Below are positions 1 to 10,189 of a stretch of DNA of 64,000 nt, in pieces (position 1 is the stretch's first letter; each line of letters starts with the position of its first letter). The position numbers and the translations under genes are program-made. This DNA comes from Prorocentrum cordatum (taxonomy: Eukaryota > Sar > Dinophyceae > Prorocentrales > Prorocentraceae). The notes below the pieces were generated by a model. That model did not search any database, was not told the origin of the DNA, and saw only the letters and a program-made list of their open reading frames with translations. The stretch spans positions 502,747-566,746 of the forward strand of contig CAUYUJ010000914.1 in the NCBI GenBank assembly GCA_963575745.1. Reading direction: 5' to 3'.

Positions 1-225
1 AAGGGGCAGCTAGATTCCGCTAGATTCCGCTAGATTCCGCTAGATGCCGCTAGACGCCACTAGGCTGTCACGTCAAGCGCTCCAAGGGAGCCGCTAGATT
101 CCGAGATGTCGCTAGACGTCCACGGCCACGGCCCAGAGGGGGCCGCTAGATCCTGCAAGGTTCTGCTAGACGCCCACGGCCAGCGCCCGGGGCCGCTAGA
201 TTCTGCTAGATGCCGTCGACTGATC
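1..225. repeat. Degenerate 10-bp tandem repeat (CTAGATTCCG type)
   Basis: The unit CTAGATTCCG and variants such as CTAGATGCCG and CTAGACGCCA recur about a dozen times, tightly at 11-60 and more loosely to about 210. No reading frame is favoured. The following 190 bases up to the spliced-leader relic show nothing I can name. Confidence 0.8.
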
Positions 226-418
226 TCGCTGTGAAGGTCTAGAACTCACCCCATGCTCTGAACGTTTACCTGGATCGGCCCCCCACTCCTGGATCCTGCT
301 TTCAAGCCCACGTCTTGCCACAAATCGGACAGTTCTCCCCCCCCATATCTCCCTGCGCTTGGACCCTGGATCCCCACGGCCCCCTCATCTCCGCCGGTTA
401 CCCCGAACGAGCTCTCAT

Positions 419-439
419 CCGTAGGAATTTAAGGCTCAG
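419..439 (+). other. Candidate spliced-leader relic
   Basis: The stretch matches the dinoflagellate trans-spliced leader with gaps: CCGTAG, then two changed bases, then ATTT, then GGCTCA and G. About 17 of 21-22 positions agree. It sits 35 bases upstream of the ATG at 475. Known biology: dinoflagellate mRNAs receive this leader by trans-splicing, and leader relics upstream of genes mark genes that re-entered the genome through cDNA. Inference: the ORF downstream may be such a retrocopy. A chance match is possible because only a short motif is involved. Confidence 0.5.
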
Positions 440-474
440 CCGCGCGAGCCTCAGCCACTGAGCTGTTTTGAGGC

Positions 475-1386
475 ATGCCAATTTCGATGCACGCCCCGCC
501 AGAGGCCAAACGTCGCCCGACTTCGAAGCCATCACCGGTTGGGGTGCCAGATTCAGCTCCAGCGAATATCACATGGCTTGGACATCAGTGCGTCATGGTC
601 CCGCCAGCTCCGCCCCCGTTCACAGCGCCCCCGCCTCAGATGGTAGCGCCAACTTCGCCATCCTCAGGCTCAGTCGACATCGCGCCGCCGCCAGCAGAAT
701 CGTCAGCTTCGTCAGCAGCACCAACCTCAGGCTCAGTCGACACCGTGCCGCCACCAGCAGCAGCGCCCTCTGCAGCAGGACCAAGTCTTCATCCTATTAT
801 GAGGACGAGGCCGAAAGCAGGCAATCCACCGCCAGAGATGCCGAGGGTGATGATACGCCCGCTGCCTAAGGTGATGATGAGTCAGCCGCCGCCCCCGCCT
901 GGACCTCCGCCAGCTGCAGCTGCCCCGGCGACAGTGGCGAAGTCAGAGGCTTCCAAGCCCCCCACGCCGAGGCAGAAAGCTGCTCCTTCCCGGAAGGAAC
1001 GCAAACGTGCACGTGGAGATGATCATGGCGATGCTGCCCAAGCCGCTGCGACGACGGCCACAGCCACAGGAGCAGCTTCGAAGCCAGAAGGATCAGCCGC
1101 AGCAGCAGCAGCACCAGCAGCAGCATCAGCACCACCAGCAGCAGCAGCACCACCAGCAGCAGCACCAGCAGCAGCCCCAGTGGTGAATATGGTTGACTCG
1201 TCGTCTTCGAGTTCGCCAGGGAATCCGCGGCTCCAGATCTTCAGCGAGATCCAGGGCCAGGGCCTCCAGAGTTTCAAGAACGTGGAGGTCGTGCGCGCGC
1301 TGCGCGGCGCAGACATGGACGAGGACGGCAAGCATTTGCACATCGCTATGCCGATGACTGTTAGGTTGCTTCGCGATAAGGAGTGA
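475..1386 (+). CDS. Pro/Ala-rich hypothetical protein, 303 aa
   Basis: No family recognised. The first 110 residues are rich in Pro, Ser and Ala and include two copies of a segment like SSGSVD followed by PPPA. Residues about 120-240 are Ala/Pro-rich, partly from a CAG/CCAGCA microsatellite at 1096-1175 read in the Ala frame. The last 50 residues are of normal complexity (for example SEIQGQGLQSFKNVEVVRAL) and look like a real folded C-terminus. The start at 475 lies 35 bases after a spliced-leader-like sequence, which supports this ATG. No intron is needed. A TA-flanked inverted-repeat element begins 66 bases after the stop. The low-complexity part could keep a frame open by chance, so confidence is moderate. 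Confidence 0.5.
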   Translation: MPISMHAPPEAKRRPTSKPSPVGVPDSAPANITWLGHQCVMVPPAPPPFTAPPPQMVAPTSPSSGSVDIAPPPAESSASSAAPTSGSVDTVPPPAAAPSAAGPSLHPIMRTRPKAGNPPPEMPRVMIRPLPKVMMSQPPPPPGPPPAAAAPATVAKSEASKPPTPRQKAAPSRKERKRARGDDHGDAAQAAATTATATGAASKPEGSAAAAAAPAAASAPPAAAAPPAAAPAAAPVVNMVDSSSSSSPGNPRLQIFSEIQGQGLQSFKNVEVVRALRGADMDEDGKHLHIAMPMTVRLLRDKE

Positions 1387-1452
1387 AGAAACAGTTGCGA
1401 GGGAGGGAAGTCGGAGAGAGAAGGGTGAAAGCGAACAGTAGAGAGAAATGGA

Positions 1453-1640
1453 TACTCCAGATTTCGCAATAAAGGGAGGGGGGTCGCATTTCGGGGGGGG
1501 GGTCTCTTCCAGGCTATCTTGGAGGGCCTGGGGGGGGGGTCTGGGGACGATGGTTTGGAGGGTTCTCCCACGGGGGAGGTCTGACATGGCCTGTCTTGGA
1601 GGGTCCAGATCCCCTCCCTTTTATTGCGAAATCGGGAGTA
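1453..1640. mobile_element. Mariner/Stowaway-like MITE, about 184 bp
   Basis: The ends form a terminal inverted repeat of about 28 bp: CTCCAGATTTCGCAATAAAG at 1455 faces its near-perfect complement ending at 1638. Both ends are bordered by TA, the target-site duplication typical of Tc1/mariner and Stowaway-type elements. The interior is G-rich, holds repeated TTGGAGGG motifs and has no coding capacity. No transposase source is in this window. Confidence 0.7.
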
Positions 1641-2935
1641 ACGAACATGAGAAGTTTGTTGAGCATGATAGAGCAGCAGGCAAACGAGAACGACTGATCC
1701 TTCTCATGGGGAAATGCGATTGAGGATTTGAGGCCCCTGACCCTGAGAAATGGCGAGCGCGAAGCGTCATGCATATGGTGCGCGCGCGGTCGGGGCAGCT
1801 ACAGCCAGGGAAGCCAGACAGCCCAGGGACGCCAGACATGTCTCGGCACCTTGCCATCTCACGAGATTGATTTCTGCGCGCACGTTTCGCCAGAGGGGAG
1901 GGAGTGGAGTGGAGATGGAGATGGGATGGAGGTGGGATCGATGAAGGGAGTAGGAGGGGAGGGGGATGCGGGAGGAGGGGAGGAGGCAGGAGGGAGGGGG
2001 GACGAGAGAGGGAGTGGGGAGAGGGGAGGATGAGATGAGAAGAGGAGGTACGAGAAAAAGAATGAGGAATATCGGCCAGTTCGTTGATTCTCACACGAAA
2101 TCCCCCCACTGTCTCCGCGCTCGCCCGACCAGGTGCAAATTGCGAGCTGCAGAACTACAGCGTGGAATACGCTTTCTGCGAGCCCATCTGCTTTTTGGGA
2201 AGGGGTGAGAGAGGTGCAAGGCCAGAGGGGGCGCGCGCGCGCATCATTCATCCATCTCAACTCCTGCACGCTTCCTCCCCATGCATTCTCTGTTTCCTAT
2301 CCCTGGGCATTCCATTCAGTCAAGCGGCTCACTTAACTTTCTCCGCCTCAATGCCAATATCGTTCCTACCACGTCCAGTCGCACTCTCCCTGATGCGCCG
2401 ATTATGCCTGGCTACGTTGCGCACCTCTCGACAAATTGGCGACTTTAAGCTTGCAGGCATGTGCTGGGATTGACGCTCGAGTTTCCTCGAGGTGGGATGT
2501 CGCATGCTCGCGCAGGGAAACTATCCGAAGGGCCGCTCCTCTCCGCGCGCGCCCCCCCTCTGCCCCCGTGCTCTCTTGCAGCCCCATCTGCCACATGATC
2601 GAATACAGTCGAACTCGAGAAGCAGCCGCCCTTCAGATGTGAGCGCGCTGAAGCATTTATGTTTGCATGGATTTACCAGCTCCCGGCGTCGCCCCCCCCT
2701 TCCCCCCCCCCAAGCATTCCTGAGCGCGTGATGTGAATCAGGGGAGGGCGCTTACGTGGGACAGGACCCGCTCTGTCAGGAGATCCCTGCCAGCTACGGC
2801 CATCTATTGCTCTCACCCCCTCGCCTGATCCCATTGCCCCCCCTCTCCCTTCCCACCGCGCGCCCTCCGCCTCCGATTCCTCCTCCTCCTCTCCAGATGC
2901 AGTTAACTATATAGGCTTCACTCAGGCTCGGCAAC
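1641..2935. other. Intergenic, polypurine and polypyrimidine runs
   Basis: About 1.3 kb with no convincing gene. It includes an almost pure purine run (GGA/GGGA) at about 1900-2065, and C/T-rich stretches at 2690-2720 and 2815-2895. Small ORFs overlap on both strands with no conserved-looking peptide. Confidence 0.6.
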
Positions 2936-5100
2936 ATGCGCAGTGCGAAGAGGCCTCGTGGGCCTCGCGGCGCCAGATGGTACCCCGACGATGGACCGTC
3001 AGACGGATCCGAATCGTCGGCGTCGGACGGCTCGGAGTGGAACCCTGACTCAGAGTCAGTGGTCAGCGACGACAGCGTCGCTGACTGGAACCCTCATGGG
3101 CCTGATGAAAAAGCCGATGCAGATGCTGAGCGTTCTGGGGAGGAGCTCGTCGAGCGCTGGCTGCGCCTCTACGCAGAGGGGCGCTTGAGCGCCAAGGACC
3201 TCTGCCTGAACTGCCACTTTGCTGCGGCGGCAGGTGCTAAGGGTCCTTTCGCCAAGTACGCCTTAGGCCCTCAGGCATCGAGTGGAGGCTTCCAGAGGAA
3301 GCTGAACGCAGCTCTTCATCTAGCCGAACAAGTGAATCATGTCTTCGTCGATGTCCCCTTAATGCGAAGCAAGTGCGATCGGGACCCGTCCCCAGTCTGG
3401 GTGGTACCACCCCACGAAGCCATTGCGTCCGAATTCCAGGCGGCGTCCTCCTCTGGCGCCCCGGTGGCTGGCGGCGACTATGAGAATAGCAAGGAGTGGC
3501 AAATCGCATATGATAACCACCCTGCTGTCCAAGCGGCCCGCGAAGTCGGACAGCAAACAGCCCCTGTGGCTGCATATTTCGATGGGGTTCGCTACACTAA
3601 AGCAATTGGGACAGGTAGGTCAGATTCCTTTCTCGGCTTTTTTTATTTATTCTTTGACAACAAAGAAGAGACATCTGGTGTGTCTCTTGCGAAAATCCCG
3701 CCTATGTCGGTGCGGCTGCAGGGGGTGGTGTTCCCTGTGGCCCATATTTTCGTTCTTATCGTGGTCGTTTAGGTGCGCCGCCAACGGACGCAGGCCCACG
3801 CACGATTGGACAGGCAGCCCATTTGCAGAGGACAGTCACTATGGAGCCTTGCAACGGTCAGAACCGAACCTCCCAATGCGTGCTGCGCTGGTGCAGATAA
3901 AGGGGGACTGGAGCGAGTTCACTAGTACCCTCGGCCTCCCCAACTGGCAGACCACGCACGCGCCATGCTTGTTTTGTAAGGCGCACAAGAGTTCTTTGTT
4001 TGATTTCTCAGGTGTGACAGAATTGGGACATTCATTGGGCGATCACCTCCCGGGGAGCTATGGGGCAGACTGCGCCGAGTGTGAAATCATAATCAATATA
4101 TCATCTGAAGCTGAAAAGTTCGAACTGGTGGCCAACCTCAAGTTTGAGAGGAAAAAACTCGCATCGGCGGCAGAATTGTTTCAACGAGTATGCCTGGTTG
4201 GGGGCTGAAAAAGTTAGATCGCCTGGAACCGTCCGAGAGCCTCAGAGATATTCACACTTTGGAGAAGGTGGCGATCCCAGCACATGGATTGCGTTTAGTT
4301 TTCTGGAGGCGGACATTGGATAAAACAAAATGCGTGGACCCTGTTAATCGTAACAACCCTTTGTTGGACCCTTCCCTCATTGGAGATTTCAGAGCGGTGC
4401 TGCGCATTGATACGTTACATACTTTATACCTGGGCGCGATGCATGTATTTTGCAGGGCTGTGCTCGACAAGATATTTCGTGCGAGCCCTTGGCCGATGAG
4501 AGGCACACATGAAGAGAAAACAGAAGTATTTTCAGGCTTTTGCACGGGAAGCTCAAGGAGTTTTATGCAGGAGATGGGAGGGATATTGAGTGCAGGCTGG
4601 GAGATTGCACAGCAAAAATGTTCGGCTTTGGCAAGAAAAAAGGTGATAAGAAAGGCACAGTCAGCCTCAAGGGTGCGGAGACGTTGGGCTTCGTTCGTTT
4701 TTGTGTCGAGCTATTGCGCAGCGTTGAAGTGGTTGGAGGGAGTCATATCATGGTTGAGGCTGGAACCGCACTCTTGAAACACATCAGGGTCATGAAGCGC
4801 GCAGGAGAAGTGTTGTCCAACCCCCAGTTGAGTGAATTGATGCGGACGTTCAAGATCCATGTAGGCAAGCTCGAGGAGGCGGGGGTGAAGTGCGTGCCGA
4901 AACACCACTTATGGGCCCATCTGGTCATCCTGGCGCGTGTGAATGGAAATCCACGCTTTCATTCGTGGTTTCTGGATGAATCGCTCAATGGAACAGTAGC
5001 TACTATCGCGCGCGCGTCTCACGCTGCAAACTGGGAGCGGCATATTTTTTCGCGCCTCCGCCTTGCCCCCGTTGTAGATCCGAAATCGTATTTTGCGTGA
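2936..5100 (+). pseudogene. Frameshifted copy of a large uncharacterised dinoflagellate gene family
   Basis: Read in order with three single-base frame changes, about 720 codons run from the ATG at 2936 to the TGA ending at 5100 with no intron. Changes fall near 3637-3650 (a T run), 4185-4205 and 4520-4530. Landmarks in order: an acidic N-terminus with WNPD/WNPH; LCLNCHFAAAAGA; FDGVRYTKAIG; KKRHLVCLLRKSRLC with CGCRGWCSLWPIF; RAALVQIKGDWSEF; a PCLFC pair of cysteines; RLEPSESLRDI; IDTLHTLYLGAMHVF; and the C-terminal KHHLWAHLVILARVNGNP with FLDESLN and SHAANWE. I recognise this order as a very abundant family in dinoflagellate genomes whose function is not known to me. The DTLH/LYLG part is loosely like TNP2-type transposases, which is only a suspicion. 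Either decay or assembly indels could explain the frame breaks. Confidence 0.7.
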
Positions 5101-6103
5101 TTCAGTAGAGTTGGAGCGGGGGGAAAACATGCGAGGGTGTTAGTTGCGCGCGAGGGGAGTGAGGGCAGCAGTGGAGGATGAGAAGGGCAGTGCATCGCTC
5201 GCATGATCAGCAAGTATATTCAGGCCATTTGTCGAGGAACCCATTGCGTGCCACGTGCGTCATTGCAGGCTATTTGGTCACGCAATGGGAGAGCACGTGG
5301 GAGACAAGTTCGTGTCATGCTCAGTGTGGTTGCGAAAAGTCATTGTCTCGTTTGGTCGTTTTACCAAGTGCAGCAATACTCAACCTTGAGAGCTTGAGCC
5401 TTCCCCCTGCCAGTCCCCCGTCCCACCTCCGCCCTTCACCTGCAGCGCGCATGTTTGGCCTCGATGCTTCTGCTCTCAGCCTCAGCCCAACCCTCGCCTC
5501 GAGACTCTTTAGCCGTGCCCGAACGGGGACATCGCTGCAGCCATGGTGAAGCGCGCGCGCACGCCATCGCCGATTCCCCAACGTCTTCAGGAGCAGGCCC
5601 CTGGGGAAGTTGGAAGAGCAGAGAGGCAGAGGGGGGCGGGGCAGAAGGCAGAGCCATGGAAATGCCACCCGCCCCGCGCAGGAGGCAACCTTGCATCGAA
5701 GAGAAGTAGCTTCATGATTGGCAGGGGGGTGCGATTTGGACCCGGGGGCAGGGGAGCTGGACGAGCGGCAAAGCCATGGAAATACCACCAGCCCCGCGCA
5801 GGAGGCGACCATGCGTCGTAGATTGTATATTTCATGACTTGCATGGGGGAACGGTGGTGACGACATCGATCGGGCGTCTAGCATTGTTGGATCTGGACCT
5901 GGGGAAAGCAATCCGGGGCACATGGAAGTGCGACCATCCTGGGTTGGGCAGATTATGGCAGGGCGAGCGGCGGCGGTGATGGTGGTGGTGGGAAAGGGGG
6001 CAGGGGTGGGACAGGTGGCATATGAGAAACAGAGACAGGAGGGAAGTTCGATGTGGCAAGACGTCCGCTGCTTCTTCCCCATCCCCCCACTACCCGATAT
6101 CAG
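5101..6103. other. Intergenic with a short direct duplication
   Basis: No gene supported. The notable part is a direct duplication with a 120-bp offset: AGCCATGGAAATGCCACC near 5652 and AGCCATGGAAATACCACC near 5772, each followed by GCCCCGCGCAGGAGGC. A fainter third relative lies near 5920. An upstream exon of the next gene may hide in the last few hundred bases, but I cannot place it. Confidence 0.5.
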
Positions 6104-8224
6104 GCGGCGAGCGGCCCCTCCAAGTACGTGATCAACAAGGTTGCTGAGCTCACACAGGGGAATGAACACCTTGGGCCCGATAAACCAAAAGAGAGTGTGG
6201 CCTTCTTGATGGAAACGCTCGAGAAGATTGCCCCGCGGGTCAGGCAGCGCCCTCTCCTTCCCAACCTACATCGCCATCTCGACGTCCCATCCCCCTCCCA
6301 GCCGACGCCCAATCCCATCCTCTGGTACCAGGCGCGACCTCGATTTCGTTGAAGTCTTCAGCGGCCACGGCGAGACGTCTTTCCAGTGCCGCCAGGAACC
6401 CAATTTTGCAATATATCTTTCGGCGTACCTGTTCCACCTCCATACCCCGAGATGCTCGAACCCGTTGTTTTTGCCAGCGCCCTCTGGCATCCTCCTGCCT
6501 CCTGCCTCCAAGCGTCTTTCTCTCACCCCTTCCCTCTTCAGCCCGTTGCCGGTCCTTGCGAGCGGCGCGTTAGCAGTGGAAGGGGAGGAGGCAGGGAACC
6601 TGAGGAGAAAACATTTAAACACACATTCCCAGCGTGGGCTCACCGCGCACGAATTCGACAGGAACCGCTTCCCTCTCGAGGACGTGGGCAAGATAGGGGG
6701 TCTCATCTATTTGGCCATGATCGTGCTCCGCCTCAAGGAGTACAGCACGTGCTGGTGGGCGCCGCAATGCTCGACGTGGGGGTGGATGATGTCGGGAAGC
6801 CCGCCAAAAATGTTTGCCCTCGCTCTAAGACCCCCCCCCCCCCTTCCAACCGATTGGGGGATGCATGGATTGAGGAGGAGGATGGGGGAGAGAAGGAGGA
6901 GGGGGAGGAGGAGGGGGAGGAGGAGGAGGAGGAGGAGGAGGAGGAGGAGGAGGAGGAGGAGGAACCGCGCCGCGCAGCTAAGCGGGGGGGCGCGGAGGGG
7001 GACAGGAAGGAGGAGGAAGAGGAGGAGCCACGCAGCCAGGCACGACGAAGCGGAACAAGCACATCCTGGGCGACAGGACGAGGGAGGACGTGCGCGAGGC
7101 GAACTACACGGCCGAGGCCCGAAGGGTTGTCACCGCACTTCTCGTCATCCACCCGACGCGATCTCGCTTGCCCGCCTTGTCTCCCCCTGGTTTCTCCACC
7201 TGCGCTAAGCGCCCTCTCCTGCTTCTGCCCTGCATCCATCGATCACTTGTCGTCGTCGTCGCCGACGTCCGGGAGTTCATTGTTTCAGACTTTTCAGAGG
7301 TGATGGCGGCGCTTCTCAAGTTCTTAGAGTTGCAGCGGAAGGTCTACTGGGTGGTGGAGCAACCGAAGGACAGCATGTTCTTCCAGCACCCTTCGCAGGC
7401 ATTTTGCCACCTGGATCCGTGGGCACCGACACCACCGACCTCCAAACTAATGCCCCCTGCCCCCTATCAGATCTCATGGCCCCTTCCTCATGTTTCCTTC
7501 GATTTCCTCAATCCCGCCCAGGCGGCCATGTGGAACGTTCTCAAGCCTTGGTCGGGGCACTCTTGGCTCGCAGGTTCTATTCCCCTGAGAGTCGGCGAGG
7601 AGAGAGTAAGGAGGGCGCGCGCGCAGGGATGGCGGGTCGGAGGCTGTGGGATGGCAGGGCAAGACGCGCGACTGATCTGTAGCGTTGGCAGCGCACATGG
7701 GATGGAAAGAGGAGGGGGGAGGAGGAAGAGGAGGAGGAGGAGGAAGATGAGGAGGAGGAGGAGGTCAATGAAGAGAAGGAACGGGAAGGCCATGAGCGAT
7801 AATGAGCCGATGGTAGGTTGCATTAGGAGGGGGCGCGTTCAATCAATAACAAACTTTGCAACAAATTTCGCCTTGAAGGTTTCGGTCACAACATGCCCAA
7901 GCCGACCCGGTTCGTAGCGAGCAAGGCGATCTCGCACCTCGCAGAGGTGCACTTGCTCCGCGCCAAGCCCAAAGACGCGGCCCGCCTCGCCTCCTTCCAT
8001 CCATGCATTCTTCTCTCCCATCCTCTCGACATTCTTTTCTCCTATAGGATAGTGTTTTGCTCTGCCATCCCGTTCCCCTCTGGCCGCAGGCCTCTGACGA
8101 CTCCTGCTGGGCGGTGGACAAGAACGGTTACGTGAGCGGCGGGAAGAAGTTGAGGGCGTCGGCGCATTACCCAGTGAGGCTGGCCAAGGCGCGAATGGGA
8201 GAGGGTCTCGAGGGGGACTTATGA
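6104..8224 (+). CDS. Multi-exon gene with C5-methyltransferase-like motifs
   Basis: Exons I can join: 6104-6238 (YVINKVAELTQGNEHLG), about 6333-6395 (FVEVFSGHGETSFQCRQ), 6588-6795 (HLNTHSQRGLTAHEFD and STCWWAPQCSTWGWMMSG), 7040-7125 (NKHILGDRTREDVREANY), 7300 to about 7390 (VMAALLKFLELQRKVYWVVE then QPKDSMFF), about 7879-7946 (GHNMPKPTRFVASK) and 8090-8224 (VDKNGYVSGGKKLRASAHYP, stop TGA 8222-8224). Most introns fall in phase 0. Those after 6395 and 6795 begin GA and end AG; the others begin GT. The motifs FVEVFSG, PQCSTW and VVEQP occupy the places of motifs I, IV and VI of cytosine C5 methyltransferases. The usual Cys of motif IV is shifted (QCS, not PCQ), so catalysis is not assured. I associate this layout with an expanded dinoflagellate family. 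The first exon and the end of exon 5 are not resolved. A short exon around 7528-7580 (WNVLKPWSGHSWLA) is possible. Confidence 0.65.
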
Positions 8225-9080
8225 CGAAATTTAGGGAGGGTGAGGGGGGGGTGGAGGCAGGCGAAACGAGAAGATGGGGGGGGAGAAGCAGGGCGAGGAA
8301 TTGCAGAAGGACGACGAAGAGGAAGACGAGGAAAAGGAAATTGAGTCCGAGGAAAATGACGACGACGAAGCTGAGTTCGCTCGCTCCTCGATCTGCCTCC
8401 TCTTGCCTTCCCGCCTGTCGGCCCAGTCGATCGCGTGCATGGTCGAGAAGGCGAAGATCGACTGCAAGCAGGCGTGAGGTACGTGCCCCTGGCCCCCGCC
8501 TCGCACAACCCCTTTCCCCCCCCCCCATTCCCCCCCCCCCTCCCCCGCCAATTTCACCCCACCTCGTCCTTCCGCGGACTCCAACCCTTCCCAGCCCGTT
8601 CCCTCCCCTCCCCGCCCCTGCCCGCTTCACCCCCCGCCCGCTCCGCCCACCCACCCACCCACCCACCCACCCAAACCGCGCCAATCCTTCCCGCCACGCC
8701 CTCAAATGGCCCCCCCCCCTGCCCCCTCATGTTATAAAGTTTGAATGTCGAGTCTCGCGGTTTTGCGGCTTGCGCTGGAGCGCTCGGAGAGTGCGAGAGT
8801 TTGTTCAGCATCTGGTCTCGAAAGGATCGCCGTGACTGCTCAAACAGATCACCTTCCTCTTCTTCTGTCCCCACTTCCCTGACCCTATATGCGCATCCAG
8901 ACCAACTGTCGTTCTGTCTTTTCCCTCTTGCCCTGCCCGCGTCCAGATCCATGTTCCCCCCGTTGGTTGCAACTATTTGTTTGGCCCGTGCGCGCGCTCC
9001 TCATCCGACGCCCAGGGAAGGCAGAGGACACGCGCCGCGACAGGAAGGGGTCGGGGGCTGCAAGCGACAGAGAGAGAGAT

Positions 9081-9115
<35 letters not shown>

Positions 9116-9270
9116 AGAGAAAAAGAGAGAGAGAGAGAGGTAGCGAGAATGACAACAGACGCGGGCCATGCGAAAAGGGGTGGGGGGAGCGAGAGAGGGA
9201 TGGTCGCTTCGCCGAGAGCTATACTTGCTCGAGCATCGGTGCCACCCTCCGCCCCTCGGGCCCAGGCGCA
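8225..9270. other. Intergenic, microsatellite-bearing
   Basis: Holds a GA-rich stretch with a 67-codon Glu/Asp-rich open frame at 8274-8477, a CCCA/CACC run at 8646-8675, long C runs at 8515-8550, and a GA dinucleotide tract at 9066-9141. None reads as a convincing gene. Confidence 0.6.
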
Positions 9271-9948
9271 ATGGTGCCTTGGAATTCTTTCTTACGAGCA
9301 TACGATCAAACAAGATCGCGGTCCAGAAGCCCGCATGCGAGCAGCAGCAAGGGTGAGGGAAAGGGAATGGGCAAGAGCAAGAGCGACGAAACCGATCCCC
9401 CGGGGCATGACAAGGGCAAGAGCAAGGGCAATAGCAAGGGCACAGGCTCCAAAGGCAAGCACGTGGACTCGACGCTTGAGGAGGCAGTCGACCATGTATT
9501 CGAAGCAGCTGAGGCAGAGGGCATCGGCAAGGGCAAGGGCAAGGGCAAGGGCAAGGGCAAGGATGGCATCACGGCCCTTGCATCGGCCCTCTCAATGGTC
9601 TTCCAGGCTGCGACGGCATCGCACGAGCACATGGCGCAGGCGAGCGGTGGGAGTCGGAACGGGAGGGGAGGGATGTGGAAGAAGGGTTGATGGAGATTGA
9701 CTCCTCCTCCTCCTCCTCCTCCTCCTCCTTATTTCGTCCTTGCCCTCCTCCACCTCCAGTGCAGAAAGGGTTGAGATCTCGAGGCCATCCGCGACCTTGA
9801 GTCGATCAACCTTCTCTTGCAGACCGATCTCGAGAACGTGACCACCAGGCTCGTGGACCTTGAGGGCCAGGTCGCAGCCTTGAACCTCGAGAATCGGATC
9901 ATGACGCATGCGCAGTTGAATGACGCAATGCATTTCCTTCGCGAGTGA
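9271..9948 (+). CDS. Two-exon GKGK-rich coiled-coil protein
   Basis: Exon 1 starts at the ATG at 9271 (MVPWNSFLRAYDQTRSRSRS) and continues through a Lys/Gly repeat: KSKGNSKG, then GKGKGKGKGKGK from an AAGGGC hexamer tandem near 9526-9561. It ends somewhere near 9640 at a GT. Exon 2 runs from about 9776 to the TGA at 9946-9948. It reads DLEAIRDLESINLLLQTDLE and then LVDLEGQVAALNLENR, a clear heptad pattern for a coiled coil. An in-frame TGA at 9772-9774 requires splicing between the two. Between them lies a TCC microsatellite. GKGK-type low-complexity segments are common in dinoflagellate nuclear and RNA-associated proteins, but no function can be assigned. The upstream frame is also open, so the true start could be earlier. 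Confidence 0.45.
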
Positions 9949-10189
9949 GCTGGGGCCCCGTCCATCCTCCTCCTTCCTTCTTTCTGCTTATCCTGATCCA
10001 CTTCCTCCTTATCTTCATCCTCCCTCCCCCTCATCCTTCCCGCCCCCGTCCTCCTCCTTCTCCTTCCTCCCTCTTCCCCGCTCAACCCCTCCTTGTCCTC
10101 CACCTCCTGCCCCCCCCCCGCTCTCTGCCGCCCCCCCTCTCGCGACGCGACGTGCGGATTGGGCACGGAATCGCAGGTGTGCAGATGAT

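Noticed and set aside
1-225. Telomere-type repeat
   Set aside because: The CTAGATTCCG unit is unlike TTTAGGG-type telomere repeats.
2880-2935. TATA box near ACTATATAGG before the ATG at 2936
   Set aside because: Dinoflagellate promoters are not known to use a canonical TATA box, and a single short AT stretch is weak evidence.
3615-3772. GT-AG intron in the family gene at 2936-5100
   Set aside because: Splicing it gives the wrong phase, and the supposed intron encodes conserved residues (KKRHLVCLLRKSRLC, CGCRGWCSLWPIF) in a neighbouring frame; a frameshift explains it better.
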